The notes under the pieces: model-generated
What the model was told of the DNA's origin: nothing
Seen by the model: only the letters and a program-made list of their open reading frames with translations
Databases searched by the model: none
From: Latrodectus hesperus
Taxonomy: Eukaryota; Arthropoda; Arachnida; Araneae; Theridiidae
Reading direction: 5' to 3'
Length of the DNA stretch: 64,000 bases
Assembly (NCBI GenBank): GCA_037975125.1
Contig: CM075860.1
Coordinates: 21,723,589 to 21,787,588, forward strand
Part shown: positions 20,510 through 32,890 of the stretch, piece by piece
How the letters are laid out: each line of letters opens with the position of its first letter
How positions within the stretch are numbered: the stretch's first letter is position 1
Made by a program: the position numbers and the translations under genes

Positions 20510-21991
20510 TTATTTTTTGTTGTCCAAAAACTCTGAGTTCAGTTTTAATAGTTTTGACAGTAGTTCACGTAAAACAGTTGCAATTAGAAGTTTTACTTTT
20601 AAAATGCTCTTTATTTTCAAATTTTCATTTTCATCATAGCAGTTTCGTAACAACAAGTCGCAATCACACCTCAGCATTGATAGTCTTTGAAGCATACATT
20701 TAATTCCATAAACGTAGTTTTTCAAGCGACTTCCCCATCTATGATTACTAGAATCTAAACAGAATTCGATTACCATTCTTATATCAGAAACACAATATTT
20801 AACTGACCTTATAATTACTCCATTTATTAAATTCAGACGTTCCAGAATGCAGTTAATATCTATCCGCTGCAATTCTTTTTGAAGATACTTTAACCTACAC
20901 CTCTCCGACATAAGTTCACTAAATTTTTCTTTGAGACCTTTGTCCGAATCAGAGTTTGTGGCAACACTTGAGATTTCACCAACAGAAAATTTAAAAAATC
21001 TTGGAAAATGCAAGTTGACAATATCAGTGGGGTTGGAATTATCTCCGAGAATCGAAGATTTTCCCCAAAAATAGTTTTCAAATATTTTGACAAGTTGATT
21101 AACTGTTTGAGATTTAAGCTGCAGCACACCCATGGCGAAGTTCTCTCTCACAAATCCTAACTGTCTTTCCACCCTCGAAGCCTTACAAGTGGTAGATTTT
21201 GGCTCTCGGAGTTCTACTTCTGTTCCATTAAGAAAATCGATAAAATCAAGGAGATCTTCCATAAAGAAATGAATGAAAGGTAATACGATGTATTTGATGC
21301 TAAGAATTTTACCATATGAACTTACACTTAAAGTAGGTGCATTGTTGTATTCTTCAATGTCTAAGAGCTTATGACAGTAGTCTCGAGTTTTCCTGGTCAT
21401 TGATGAATAGTAAAATTCATTGTTTACCTTCGTCCACACTGATGTTGTTCCAATAGCTTCTGAACATTCTATGTGAGAGTTTCTACCACTTGTTTCGTGT
21501 CTTGAAGAACATGTTACAGCTTCTTCACTATAGTTAGATAACTGATCGGTGCTGGCATCCGTCGATATAGACGGTGTGTAACAATCTGATGACATTTCTT
21601 CTTCTGCAGGAGCATGGAGACTTACAGATAGCCATTCGGAAGATTTCTCAGCAACTTGAGATGAGGATTCACTTGAAAATTTTATTCTAGGTGACATCAT
21701 TTGCTTATTTAAATATTGATCTATGTCATATTCAGCCATTTGGTTTTGCTGAAGGCTTTGAATGTGTTCAGTCGTATTTGAAACAAACTGTGAATTCTGT
21801 TCGAATGTTGCAAAGACTGAATCACATTCACCATCATCAGTGTGGTCATTATTTTCACATGAATCATCAGGAATATCTCTGGCTATTATTGTCTGATTTT
21901 CATCCATTTCAGAGCATTCAGCAATAGCAATGTCCTCTGTTAAAGAGCAATCATCATTCTTTAAAACGAGACTTTTCTCTTCTTCAGACAT
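20510..21991 (-). CDS. Unidentified 493-aa protein, single large coding exon
   Basis: This is by far the longest uninterrupted, complex open frame in the window, with ordinary codon diversity. The start ATG has a G at -3, and a good 3' splice site (T-rich tract then GAAACAG at 22002-22003) lies 10 nt upstream, implying a 5' UTR exon further right. Residues 1 to about 190 are acidic and rich in Ser, Glu, Asp, Thr and Asn (e.g. SEEEKS, SSESSSQ), probably disordered and a good phosphorylation substrate. Residues 200-493 look mostly helical, with a hydrophobic stretch near 230-255 (ILSIKYIVLPFIHFFMEDLL) and a Leu/Lys-rich C-terminus (ELLSKLLKLN) suited to coiled-coil packing. No signal peptide, zinc-finger spacing or enzyme motif is evident. 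I do not recognise the family. It could be a fast-evolving host gene (nuclear or meiotic scaffold proteins have this kind of layout), a retrogene, or an unfamiliar transposon-carried gene; no transposon hallmarks adjoin it. Confidence 0.8.
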   Translation of the reverse strand: MSEEEKSLVLKNDDCSLTEDIAIAECSEMDENQTIIARDIPDDSCENNDHTDDGECDSVFATFEQNSQFVSNTTEHIQSLQQNQMAEYDIDQYLNKQMMSPRIKFSSESSSQVAEKSSEWLSVSLHAPAEEEMSSDCYTPSISTDASTDQLSNYSEEAVTCSSRHETSGRNSHIECSEAIGTTSVWTKVNNEFYYSSMTRKTRDYCHKLLDIEEYNNAPTLSVSSYGKILSIKYIVLPFIHFFMEDLLDFIDFLNGTEVELREPKSTTCKASRVERQLGFVRENFAMGVLQLKSQTVNQLVKIFENYFWGKSSILGDNSNPTDIVNLHFPRFFKFSVGEISSVATNSDSDKGLKEKFSELMSERCRLKYLQKELQRIDINCILERLNLINGVIIRSVKYCVSDIRMVIEFCLDSSNHRWGSRLKNYVYGIKCMLQRLSMLRCDCDLLLRNCYDENENLKIKSILKVKLLIATVLRELLSKLLKLNSEFLDNKK

Positions 21992-22000
21992 TACAAATTT

Positions 22001-22025
22001 ACTGTTTCAAATAAAAAAAAATTAT
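22001..22025 (-). promoter_or_regulatory. 3' splice site upstream of the 493-aa ORF
   Basis: Read on the minus strand, a run of nine T residues followed by ATTTGAAACAG ends at 22002; the exon would begin at 22001, ten bases before the ATG. This matches the metazoan acceptor consensus. Confidence 0.5.
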
Positions 22026-23290
22026 AATATTATTATAAAGGTCTCACTGTATTTAGTTCTTTTATCTAAAATTCATGTGTTTCAAAAGATTATGTAGGAT
22101 TTCCTTATTTTAGATTTGCATATTATTTAAAATATTTTTTCTTATCACTAATGAAGCCACCGATGTGATATACATTGTTTTGTGTACAAACTGTTAACAT
22201 TTGTTTCTGCAATTAATTTCTTAAGGTAGCAATTGAACCATAGCAAATAATTCTGGAATGTGAACAACTAATAAAAATATCCGAGATATTAGTTTTAAAT
22301 CATATAGAAAGTTGAGAAATAGTGATTATAATATTATTAATGTACTTATCAAAGAGTTTAATGCAGATTCAAGAGATGGAAAAATTAAAACTCAATGGAT
22401 GGACTATTCTATCTCTTGGTTGGCTCGAAATCCAGAAAATATGTTTCAGGGTTTTTTAGAATACTTTTTTTACTGATCATGTGTTATTTGAAATAGTTCT
22501 TTTTATTTAAATCATTAAAAAATGTAATCAGTAAGCAAGCAATCATTTTTCAGAAGAAAATGTATAAAACAAAATTCTTGTTTTTTAAATTTTTTTTTTA
22601 AATAGAGATTACACACTAAAATTATTCTTCTACATTTTATTTCACGATTCTCATGACTAATTTCAAAAAGTAAACTATTTACCAAGAATCTCTCTATATT
22701 ATGAATTCAATGGCATATATAAACTATTTACTTATAATCATTGTTATGATTGTATCCAAATGATCATGTTCTTATATAGTAGCATGCTTCTTAATTTATA
22801 TGATAATATTTTAATATAATACTTAAAATTTTTATCAATAATCTGAGTAAAATTGTTAAGCTAAAAAGTGTTTTTAAAAACTCTAAAACTGATCTCAAAA
22901 ATAATTTTCAGAAAAATTATCTAAATAAATTGATTAGAAATGAAGCAGTTAACAAAAACATTAAAAAATTCTTAACTAAATTAACAAAATAGATCAATAA
23001 TCCATTTTATTTAAAACATTTTCCTATGATTTAAAAAATCTTCACTGTTAATCTTCTATATTTTGATTTCATTATTCTAAAGAAGATTGATGCAAGAAAT
23101 TCGATTGTAATCCTAAAAACGAGTTTTAAACTAAAACTTCAGAAAGTTGAAATTTCAGAGAACTGATAGCCAACACTTTATGACTTGAGTTAAAAAAAAA
23201 TATAACCAAATCACTATATCAGATCAACATTTTTATTGCTGTAATAATTTTATGGTTAATATCAAAGATTTTTGAAGTTATTGTAGTTAG
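22026..23290. other. AT-rich DNA between the 493-aa gene and the short plus-strand ORF
   Basis: No gene recognised. It should contain the intron and possibly the 5' UTR exon and promoter of the minus-strand gene; none can be placed by eye. Confidence 0.45.
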
Positions 23291-23294
23291 AAAG

Positions 23295-23417
23295 ATGGCT
23301 CTATTAGATATCAACAGTGATTTGTTATGTGTTCACTTCACATCAAAAGAAAAATTTTGGAAATGGGCAAGTTTAGATGCTCCTTGGATAACGGATCAAT
23401 GTGAAACTTTTCTTTGA
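23295..23417 (+). CDS. Candidate 40-codon ORF or first coding exon, unidentified
   Basis: The ATG has a strong eukaryotic context (AAGATGG), and the 40 residues before the TGA have a rich, non-repetitive composition, including KEKFWKWASLDAPWI, quite unlike the surrounding AT-rich translations. It may be a short protein, or a coding exon ending at a weak donor (GTGAAA) just before the stop. A possible acceptor (TTATTGTAG) precedes the ATG. It points away from the 493-aa gene, whose first known exon begins 1.3 kb to the left, so the two could be divergent neighbours. Family unknown. Confidence 0.35.
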   Translation: MALLDINSDLLCVHFTSKEKFWKWASLDAPWITDQCETFL

Positions 23418-23483
23418 TTGAAGAATTTAGCTTTAGTTTAAGACATGGTAACGCATGTTATTTGATTAGGAGAAATAATACGT

Positions 23484-23638
<155 letters not shown>

Positions 23639-23761
23639 TTGTTTTTCTGTTGAGGAAATTTTTTTCTGTTGAGGCAATTCTTATAAAAAATTTCATGTGC
23701 AGAATAAATTTTGATTCACAACGAAATGAAATAATAACGGAAAATTCATATCCTGTTTTGG

Positions 23762-24067
23762 GCTGACCAATGGCTGAGTGGTTAGCGTTCCTGACTCTTG
23801 TGCTGTGGGTCCCGGGTTCGAATCTCGGTTCGGGCATGGATGTTACTATCTCTCTGTGTTTCTCTGTCCTTTCTTGTGTGTTGATGTATGTAGTAGCCCG
23901 CCCTATAAGCCCGCCCTATAAACGGGTCTGTCGTGGTATGACGCGGGTAATACTACTCGCCTCCGTGACTTGGTTCACAGGTGCTCGCTGTGTAACGACA
24001 AATGAGTAGCAGTTTCCGGCCTTGTTGTGGCGAAGGGTTAGTCACCCAAGTGCCTGTTATAAAAAAA
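23762..24067 (+). mobile_element. Complete tRNA-derived SINE with perfect target-site duplication
   Basis: The head contains consensus internal RNA polymerase III promoter boxes: A box TGGCTGAGTGG (23771-23781) and B box GGTTCGAATCT (23815-23825), spaced as in a tRNA. A non-tRNA body follows with a small internal duplication (GCCCGCCCTATA twice near 23897-23920), ending in TGTTATAAAAAAA. The 306-bp unit is flanked by a perfect 14-bp direct repeat ATATCCTGTTTTGG (23748-23761 and 24068-24081), the signature of LINE-mediated integration. The perfect duplication implies a recent insertion. The open frame at 23770-24009 is incidental. Confidence 0.93.
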
Positions 24068-24081
24068 ATATCCTGTTTTGG

Positions 24082-25503
24082 AAAGTTTAATTGCAGAAAG
24101 TTGGATGCGAAAACTTACAGATAAAATTATTTCAACTTCTTTAAAACTCTCTCTTATTTTTTTTTTAATGAAAAATTCCCACCTCTAAGCAGAATGACCA
24201 TTATACAAAGAGTGTTTCAACGACAACACTATTAAAATTCGTGTACCAAATTAAAAAAGAGAAGCGTTTATATCTATATATTTAAAACTGCATTATAATT
24301 AGTGCTTTATTAATGTTAGCTAGTTTAGCTTCAACATGATAAAAATTTTATTTACTATATATTACAATAACCTAATTTAATTAATATTTAAATAAATCCA
24401 TAAAACAAAATATTTTAAGTAGATTTACTTATTTTATTCCTCTAAAATATATATGAATAATTGAAGCACATACAACACTATAAAATTAATCGGATATTCT
24501 TAATGAAAACAGGAAAGCAGTTTGATCACTCTGCTATAAGATATAAAGGAGTTATTAAAAAGCTAGTTAGAACTCTACAGACCGTAAAATTACTTCCTAA
24601 ATCATACTTAGGATTCTTTGATAGAAACACCCTTTATTGCATTCCAAATGGAATAGCTTCTTAACCTCTAATGACTCTTGCAAAATGCCATTCTTGGTAA
24701 CCGTAAACTTCTAAGAATATTTAAAATAGTTTAAAATACATGCTAGGATCATTAAAAGAATTTAATTGTATAAACAATGAGATCAAAATTTCATTTAAAC
24801 TTAAAATTTTAGTACTTCTTAAAATCATAAAAAGTACTAAAAATTTAATTTTACCTACACCGAAAAATTATGTTTAACTAATATGGAAGATTTTTATGTA
24901 AATTATAATATTTTGCAGTGAAATTCACTTAGAGACGGTTTATTTGATATGTACCCTGAATGACATGATGTTCAAAACCTTCACAGAAAAATTCAATGGC
25001 GGATGAACTGTAGAAACATTTGGCTTTAGAATAGCGGAATTTTATATTTTAATAAATTTGTGATTCACATTTTTCAGAACATATTTTTTATTCTAAATTA
25101 CAAGAGTAATGTTTTTAGATAGAAGAAAAAAAGTTATGTTTTTTGTAAGTTGAAAATAGCAAATTGAACATTTTATAATGTAAAAATAGGAATTTTATTA
25201 TAGTATAAAACAAATTAAAATTGTTAAAATTATATTGTTGACATATAATTAAATATTCTGCATTTTTTATTCAATATTACAAAAGTCCCAGATTGAAAAA
25301 TCATTTCCTTGAATTTTTGGGAAATAAAAGGAATTCATTGCTTCATTCAGATTTTAGATATCATAGGATTAAAATGTATTGAACACACATAATGCATGTG
25401 CCTTATGTAAATCTATGTTTTTTTTAATTAGTTGGTTGAATTTTGTATATGAAATATTATTTCGTCATATGTGTATTACAGCTAAAAGTGTAAATACTGT
25501 AAC

Positions 25504-25505
<2 letters not shown>
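24082..25505. other. AT-rich DNA containing the left part of a segmental repeat
   Basis: No gene. The part at 24440-24700 aligns with 29740-29960 (annotated separately). A hairpin near 24800-24850 has arms of about 15 nt around AGTACTT. Confidence 0.5.
24440..24700. repeat. Segmental repeat block A1 (pairs with 29740-29960)
   Basis: Direct-orientation similarity over roughly 200 bp with scattered substitutions and small indels. Shared anchors include CATAAAATTACTTC/CGTAAAATTACTTC, TTTTGATAGA/TTTGATAGA and TTACCTCTTGTG/TTAACCTCTAATG followed by AAATGCCATT/AAAGCCATT. The 67-codon open frame inside copy A is not preserved in copy B, arguing against a protein. Confidence 0.6.

Positions 25506-25591
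<86 letters not shown>
25506..25591. repeat. (AT)n microsatellite
   Basis: About 85 bp of uninterrupted AT repeat. Confidence 0.97.
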
Positions 25592-25592
<1 letters not shown>

Positions 25593-28564
25593 TCTATTTG
25601 CAATCTTATAATTTACATATAAGTATGTATATATTATATTATATGGCGCTCATGAGTAAAATTTCTGATCAGTATTATGAAAAGTATAAGTTTCTATTCT
25701 TACATTTACCAATTATAAATATAAAACATTAAATTTTATATATATGTTTGTGAAAAAATATTACATGCATACAAAGTTTAACCTTGTTAAATATAGTATC
25801 ACATGAAAAAAAAATGTTTGAAAACTTATTTAAATTTCTTTTTTTTACATTTCAGACTTCAAAAGGGAAATAAATATTAAAAATATCTAAGCAAAATTAG
25901 TGAGAATTTTCGTATAATGTAACTGGTATACAGATATTTTGAATTTTGGAAATATTTAAAAATGTATTTTACAATAGATTTTACTGTAAGTTTAAATTAT
26001 AAAAGTAATCAATAATTTGAAAATTTATACTTCGTACTTGTGTAATTAGAATAATGTTATTAAATGATTTAAAGAGAGATAATTATGCTCTCTTACATTT
26101 TTTGTATACAAATATCTACTTGTTAGCTTAAAAATGTGTAATAAATGACAATTTTTAAGTCTCCAAAATTAAGATACCTTTGTATGAAAATATTTAACTT
26201 ATGAATAAAAATAGCCCCAAACAATCAATTATATGTGCCTCAACATATAAGTAATAGAAAAATTAACTTCTGCTTTTGTATTCTAAATTTGAAATTATTG
26301 ATTTTGAAAGTAAATTCATCGAATAAAAATAAATTACTTCAATAACTTGCATAATCTCTAAACAAGAAATATAACGGGACAAAATCATTTGAGAAATATA
26401 CGATTCAATTTTCGACAGCACAATATTGGTTTAAAAATTAGTATATTATAAAGCTATATTCGTTAATAATCTCTTCATAGATGGGAAAAGAGAAGAGAAA
26501 ACCGGTTTAGAATTATGGAGTTTAAGTCTAATTAATCCTTAATCCACTTTATTAGTATCTAATAAATATATATTATTTTAGTGATTCTTTCAAATGCTTA
26601 AAAATAAAGGATACTTAATTAACATTTTTGTGCTGAAAAATGAGAAATTTAAGATAAATTGCAGTTTAAATATGTTTCGTATGTAAGGAGCTAAATGAAT
26701 TCATGAATAAGCTTATTTCTCAAGACAGAAGAAAAACAATTAATATGATTTTCGGGGATTAGACTATTGCTTTACAGATAGTTGAAATTTAAGGTGACAG
26801 AGAATCAATAAAATACTAAATCATTACTTACTATGAAATATTTAATAAATATCCTATTTTCTGATATAAAAACCTCCTCATTTATTTATTATAATCAATT
26901 TAGAGGGTTGCATTAAGTTGAAGTTTTGAGAATGTACATAAATGGATAAATCAAAACTTGTAATGACATGGAGTCATACATCTACTTTATTTCAAGCAGT
27001 TAGGCTAAATGTTTTAATAAGCTAATTTATTTTCGATTCTAAAGATTCATTTCAAATGATTGTGTATAACTAATTTAAAATTGTTAATATATTATTTTTT
27101 GCAGTTATTGTACATTAATTTTGTGAGAAAGAAGAAAGTTAATATTTTATAATTTACTGGAAATAAATAATAAATCATTGAAAAATGACTCTTTTGGAAA
27201 TATACCTTTAAAACGATTATAGAGTTTTTTTCAGTATTCAGAATTGGTTAAATAATTTCACAAATACTTGTATAGTATTTACTTTTATAAATAAGAATTG
27301 CTCATAATTTCTAATTTACTATTTCAATGTATTGACAGAGGGCGTGATAATTTCATACGTTTTCCAAGACGAGGCTATTCTATGTTTAATTGGACTTCTG
27401 AACTATGAAAGTTGTAAAATTAATCATTTTGAAAATGTGTGGAGACAGCATTCAAGTTTCCATTAATTGTTACTATGGTTTTAATAATAAAAACAAGTAT
27501 ATATGTGTATGATATTAAAATTTTAATTTCTATTTGAAAATTCCTAATTTTAAATGCACTTAATTTTTATTGTTAACATATCTATGCCAAAGAGAATTTC
27601 ATTAAATTTTTTAATTGATTTTTCAAAAACAGTAGCCTGAAAAATCTATATACTAATTTCAATACCTCATTTTTTTAAGTATATTTAAATATTTTAGAAG
27701 TATTCAACACAAGTGTAGTTTTAGGTTTTTTTAAAGTATATTAATTTTATGCTAATGCAAACATTTTGAATATAAAACTAACTATTTAAGTCACTCGAGT
27801 GAAGCTTGTTTTAGAAAAAATTAAAATAAATAGTAACTTATTTTATTACAATTGCAATACATATATATTAATATTAAATAATGATTTTCGATAACATTGT
27901 GCATATTGATATTATTCAGTAAGTTTGTATTGGTTTTTGTTATTTAGCAAGATTAAATAGCGAAGAAAAAATTGTTATGAAGAAATTCCAATTTTCAATT
28001 TGTATAATTTTGTTATAAATGAAAAATTCGAGGAATGTAAGAATCTATATTTAAAAGCGCTAATGAAATGGAATCCATTAATTCTATTTTCCTCTACTCT
28101 CTTTTCTTAAGCTAGTTAAGAAATTTGAAATATTACTTTTGATAATAAGAAATATTTTTCTATAAATAAATTCTCCATGAATAAACAAATAAGCTTCAAA
28201 AACGCAGAGAAGAATTCAAGAAAAATTACATTTATACATATTATCTTCTTACATTGCAATTCCAAAAAGTAAAACAAATAAGAAAAAAAATATTACATCG
28301 TAATAGATTGCCATAAAAATTAATTGATTAAATTTTCAAGCAGCTTCTGAGTTTACAGTTGTGAAAATTCAATATAAACTGTTTCAAATTGTGACAACAA
28401 AAGCAACTCTTAAGTATAAATTTGATCCGAGCTTTAGAATTCTTAATTCAAATTTTGTTAAAAATTCAGAAATTGGTGATAGACCAATTTATTTGGTTGC
28501 ACAACTCTCAGAACTCATAAATATTCAAAGCAATATGTGCTCCATTTTATAATGGAATTCCATT
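25592..28564. other. AT-rich non-coding DNA
   Basis: No gene recognised. It includes segmental block A2 (26890-27110). Near 27334-27460 an acceptor-like TATTGACAG is followed by two short open frames; neither has support. Confidence 0.45.
26890..27110. repeat. Segmental repeat block A2 (pairs with 32670-32890)
   Basis: Aligns in direct orientation with 32670-32890: GATTAAGTTGGTGTTTTGA against CATTAAGTTGAAGTTTTGA, then TTTCAAATGATT...GTGTAT in both. Similarity seems to extend patchily to about 27500 and 33300. The spacing to its partner is about 5.8 kb, versus about 5.3 kb for block A1, as expected if one copy gained or lost some 0.5 kb. Confidence 0.5.
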
Positions 28565-28975
28565 TATGCTTCTATACTGTACGTATATATGATTGCTGGT
28601 CTATCAGATAGATGTGTTCCGTTCGTGGCAACATTCAATCGGAGGATATCACTCTTATGAAATGATGAACATTCTCACTGGTCGCGAATCCAATAGAGAT
28701 TTGCTCGGCGGATAAATTGCAGCTCATCAACTAACTCCTATTTCTGTACCAGACTTTCGGTACAGAAACATTGCTTGATGAGAGTTCTCTGTCTCAAGTG
28801 GAGATCAATAACGTGTTCTTCATCATGCCCTTGCGTTGAACGAACTGTATTTTTTCGTTACATACGATGTATTTCTTATCATACCAATAAGGTACCATTC
28901 AGGTTTGAACGGCTGATGTGGGATGTAAGTGCTTCAAGGAGGTTTAATCCGGGATGGTACGCTTGATATCATATA
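28565..28975 (+). mobile_element. Tc1-like transposon fragment, family T1, copy 2 (inverted)
   Basis: The reverse complement aligns with the first 400 bp of the copies at 15895 and 56045, including GGTATGATRAGTAATACATCGTATG-type sequence (here at 28860-28890) and the region encoding the SPDLNPIEHVWD transposase motif (28660-28740). Only the 3' third of the transposase side remains. The 63-codon open frame at 28775-28966 lies within it and is incidental. Confidence 0.7.
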
Positions 28976-29632
28976 TACAAAATCTCCATTGTTCTTCCTC
29001 ATGTTTTTTATTTATGAGCTTTATGAATAATTTGCATTCGTTTCATTTCTGCATATTTAGTTGCCGCTTTATTCATTCTCCTTAATTTATGGACAAAATT
29101 GTAGTTTAACATTATTTTTGCCATGACAAGTTATTTAACTAGTTTTTCAACTTCCTTACAGTATGATATCTGATCTGTGTTTATTTTTCATACCTTTTTT
29201 GCAATACTAAAAATTTTAAAAATGTTCTCGTACCACTAAATAAATTATATTAAGTAAGATAAACAATTTCAGCAAATCGGTTTCATTAATGCAATAAGTT
29301 TGAATTCCAAATCATGCAATTTTAAAAAATTGGAAAGTGAACTCTGTTGCCAAAATAAGCACATCCCTTGAACATTTACATTAATAATATTATATAACAT
29401 CATGAATATTTTGGATGTTTCATCCACTAAACAGTTTAAGAAAACTCATCTATAAACCTGGAATTCTAAAAAGTTTGCACTATCCGAATGTTTTTTCTTA
29501 ATAAAATTTTCCTTCATTTACCACTTAATCCAGGAAAGATGTTGAGTTAATCAGAATGTGAACTCTATTCATCCTGACCGGCATTTTTTATATAGAAACT
29601 ACCTCAGACATTGATTAAAATTTCCTTTCAAC

Positions 29633-29635
<3 letters not shown>
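28976..29635. other. AT-rich non-coding DNA
   Basis: No feature recognised. Confidence 0.5.

Positions 29636-29709
<74 letters not shown>
29636..29709. repeat. (AT)n microsatellite
   Basis: About 74 bp of AT repeat immediately left of segmental block B1. Confidence 0.97.
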
Positions 29710-29712
<3 letters not shown>

Positions 29713-29739
29713 ATATTTTCACAAAAGTTGAGGATAGTT

Positions 29740-29960
29740 TGGTGAAACATTATTCATGAAACAAGAAAAATAGTTAAATTATTTTGCTATAAAGATATAT
29801 ATGAGCTCTAAGAACTAGCTAGTGTTTCTCAGACCATAAAATTACTTCTTAATGGCAATTCAGTGCTCTTTTGATAGAGACAGCTCATTACACACCTAAT
29901 GAAATAGTTTCTTTACCTCTTGTGAAAAGCCATTGAAAATTACAAAATTCTGATTAAAAG
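29740..29960. repeat. Segmental repeat block B1 (pairs with 24440-24700)
   Basis: Partner of block A1; see there for the shared anchors. A homologous ATGAAA begins at 29757, but the frame is interrupted. Confidence 0.6.
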
Positions 29961-32669
29961 TAGACTATTACTCTTTTCTCTCTTACGTCTCATTTAAAAT
30001 AAATTCATACGACGTACAAGAACATCTTGGATAATTATTTTTACTGATTAATTTTTACTAAAAATGGTAAAGAAATTTTTTAAATTAAATAAATTTGCTC
30101 TTTTAATGACCACATATCCCTCCTTTTTCAATATGAATGAAATAAGTAGAGATGTCCGAGGAGAAAATTATTGCTTGTTTATGAATTTCAAAGGATGCTT
30201 CATATTATATGCATTAAATTTAAATAAAATCTTCAGAAATAGCTATCAAGTGAAAATTTGTTTTTATAAATACTTAAAAACATATGAAATGCGGAATTGA
30301 AATGAAGATTTTTCCCTAATTTGCAAGGCTAAATTGTTGACATAATCTTTCGACAGTAATTTATGTATGTAATTTGCTTACTTTTAGTTAATGGTGGACA
30401 TCCGAACAATATTATGAATTAGGACAAGTTAGGCTCTACGACTGTAATTAAAACGTTAAATTTATATATTTATCCAAAGACATTTTCCTTTAAATTATTC
30501 ATAAGCGTCATTCATAAATTTTAAACATTATGTATTTCGTTTTCTTAATATTTCGTAAAAACAATATCCTTTAATAAACTGAGTTGACATCTTTGCTGTG
30601 ATGTGTACATTACGCGTGGCAATACTGTGACTCTCTCTCTCTCTCTGTTCCTTTATAAAATACTTAATTTCATACATTTTTAAGGAATAAAAATGATGCA
30701 TTTGGATTTAAATTAAATCATATAAATATATGTATCACAATTAATGATATCATATTTTAGTTTACTTATATTATGAAAAGCGTTTACGCATTTCAAAGAA
30801 CATTTTAAGCGCTTATCTTAATCTTCATGCAATAAAAAAGGAGAATTTTTTAGTGTTAAACATGTCCAGAAAAATACCAATAGTAGATGAAATATATTAG
30901 ATTATTTGATCGTTAAAAGACAGTTTTTTTAACCACCGTGAATAATTGTATATAATATCAATTCCTTATTTTAATATGAAAAGAAAAATGAGATAATCGA
31001 ATATATATTTATACTCACGCAAAAATTACGTATTTATTATTTAATAATAAATAAAATGAAATAGCAAAAGGAATATTAGAGGCATTTATTTAACTTTTCA
31101 AGAGGAAATATTTGATATTTTTCGGTTAAGATAAAATTATTACTAAAATAAATTGGAATTAATATTACACGATTTTTTCGATAAATAGAATACAGGTTAT
31201 TTTTTATATTTTCAAACAGCTTCATAATTTTTTTAAGTATTGCAATTTGAAGAAAGATCTTTTTTTTTAAGATGATTTTAAAGTATTTTACAATTACAGA
31301 CTTTATTCACCTTTATTATTTATGTTTCTAAAATGACAATTTTAAAGTATATTATTGGTAAAACTGTGCACTTGTATTTACCCAAAGCAATCATGGTTAT
31401 ACATTATTTTAAATATTGTAAAAGCAAAGATTTTATGTAGTTCTTGAATGAAAAATACAAGTACGGAAAATTAATGAAGAAGAAAATTAGAAATAAAGCT
31501 TATGAAAAATAAAAAATTATATTGTTATTTTTACATTACATTGTTCAAATTCAAATTATACTATAAGAAGAAAACATGAAAAACTAATGAAAAATTAAAA
31601 TAAATTCTTAAAGAAGAATTTCAATTATAAAATCATATATTGAATTTCGAAGTATTGAATTGCCTTTAAAAAGAATGGAAACTTTGCAATTTAAAATTAA
31701 TATTTTAAATTGCGAAATTTCAAAAAGTTTTATATTAATTACTTTAGAATAGTTTAATGTGGTTTCAAATGTTTTTATATTAATATATACCATTACAATG
31801 ATATGATTGTAATACGTTAAACCAAAAATTTCTTATGGTTAGTATTCGCAGCATATTGAATGAGAAGCAGGTCGTAAAATTTTGGATGGCAATAATTACA
31901 TTTCAGAAAAAAAAGATATAATATATAGTTTCAAAAATAAAAAATTGAAAGAGGAAATTTTTATCTGTTATTACTTGACAAACGTTTCTGGAATTTATTC
32001 GTGCCCGAAAATGATTTGAGATATTTGACAGATTTTAGAGGGACTGAATTATAAACAAATTGCAGTTTAATGATGCTCATTTTCTTTCAATAAACGAACT
32101 CATTATCAGTTCTAATTCCAGATAATTCATTGTAAACATATTTGATAAGTAAAGAGTTGAAACATAGCATCATTACATGTTTTTATTATGAAAAAGGCAT
32201 ATAAATTAAGTAACGTAAAAAAATTAATGGAGTATTTTATTTGTTGCTTGTTTTTAAGTGATTAAAATTAGAAGGCTCAATATCTTCTGGAAACAATTAT
32301 AAGAATCAAATTAAAATTTTTAGTAATTAAAAAGAAAGCTAGTATACAATGATAGGATATAAAATATCTTTATTATTTTACTCAAGAGAAAATAAAAAGG
32401 ATAAAAGATTCTAAGAAAATGTTTTCTACCATATTAATTGTTGCTTGATTCACACGATTAAAAAATAAAGGATAAAATATTAGCTGCAAAGAATATAATC
32501 AAAATTTAAGTGGTATTGTGAAAGCTTATTAAATTCCTTGATTTCTCACATTAACATCAGACTTTTTATCTACATAACCGTCATCGAGCTAGCAGCCAAA
32601 CGGTAAATACTCTGGCATTTGGTTCAACTATTCCGAGGTCCAAACCTTAAATTGTGCTTATATGTTATA
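29961..32669. other. AT-rich non-coding DNA
   Basis: No gene recognised. Open frames at 30064-30300 and 31608-31793 are Asn/Lys/Phe/Ile-rich and unsupported. A short (CT)n run lies near 30631. A tRNA-like GGTTCAACTAT occurs near 32622 without a matching A box. Confidence 0.5.
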
Positions 32670-32890
32670 ACTTTGACTCATACCACGTTTTATTTAGAGT
32701 ATTGGATTAAGTTGGTGTTTTGATTGTGTATACATGAGTCTAAACTAAAAGTTGATGGAACTGAATGTATACTTAATTTGTAACAGCAATGTTAAATAAT
32801 TCATTTTCAACTTTAGTCTAATGATTTCAAATGATTTGTGTATGAATAATTTAACAATAACATGTTATGTTATGCACTCCCTTATTGTCA
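32670..32890. repeat. Segmental repeat block B2 (pairs with 26890-27110)
   Basis: Partner of block A2, in the same orientation and the same order relative to B1. Confidence 0.5.

Noticed and set aside
27335..27405. A plus-strand frame reading RGRDNFIRFPRRGYS, reminiscent of an FMRFamide-type neuropeptide.
   Set aside because: Only one copy, the Gly needed for amidation is replaced by Pro, there is no signal peptide, and a stop follows soon after. Probably chance.
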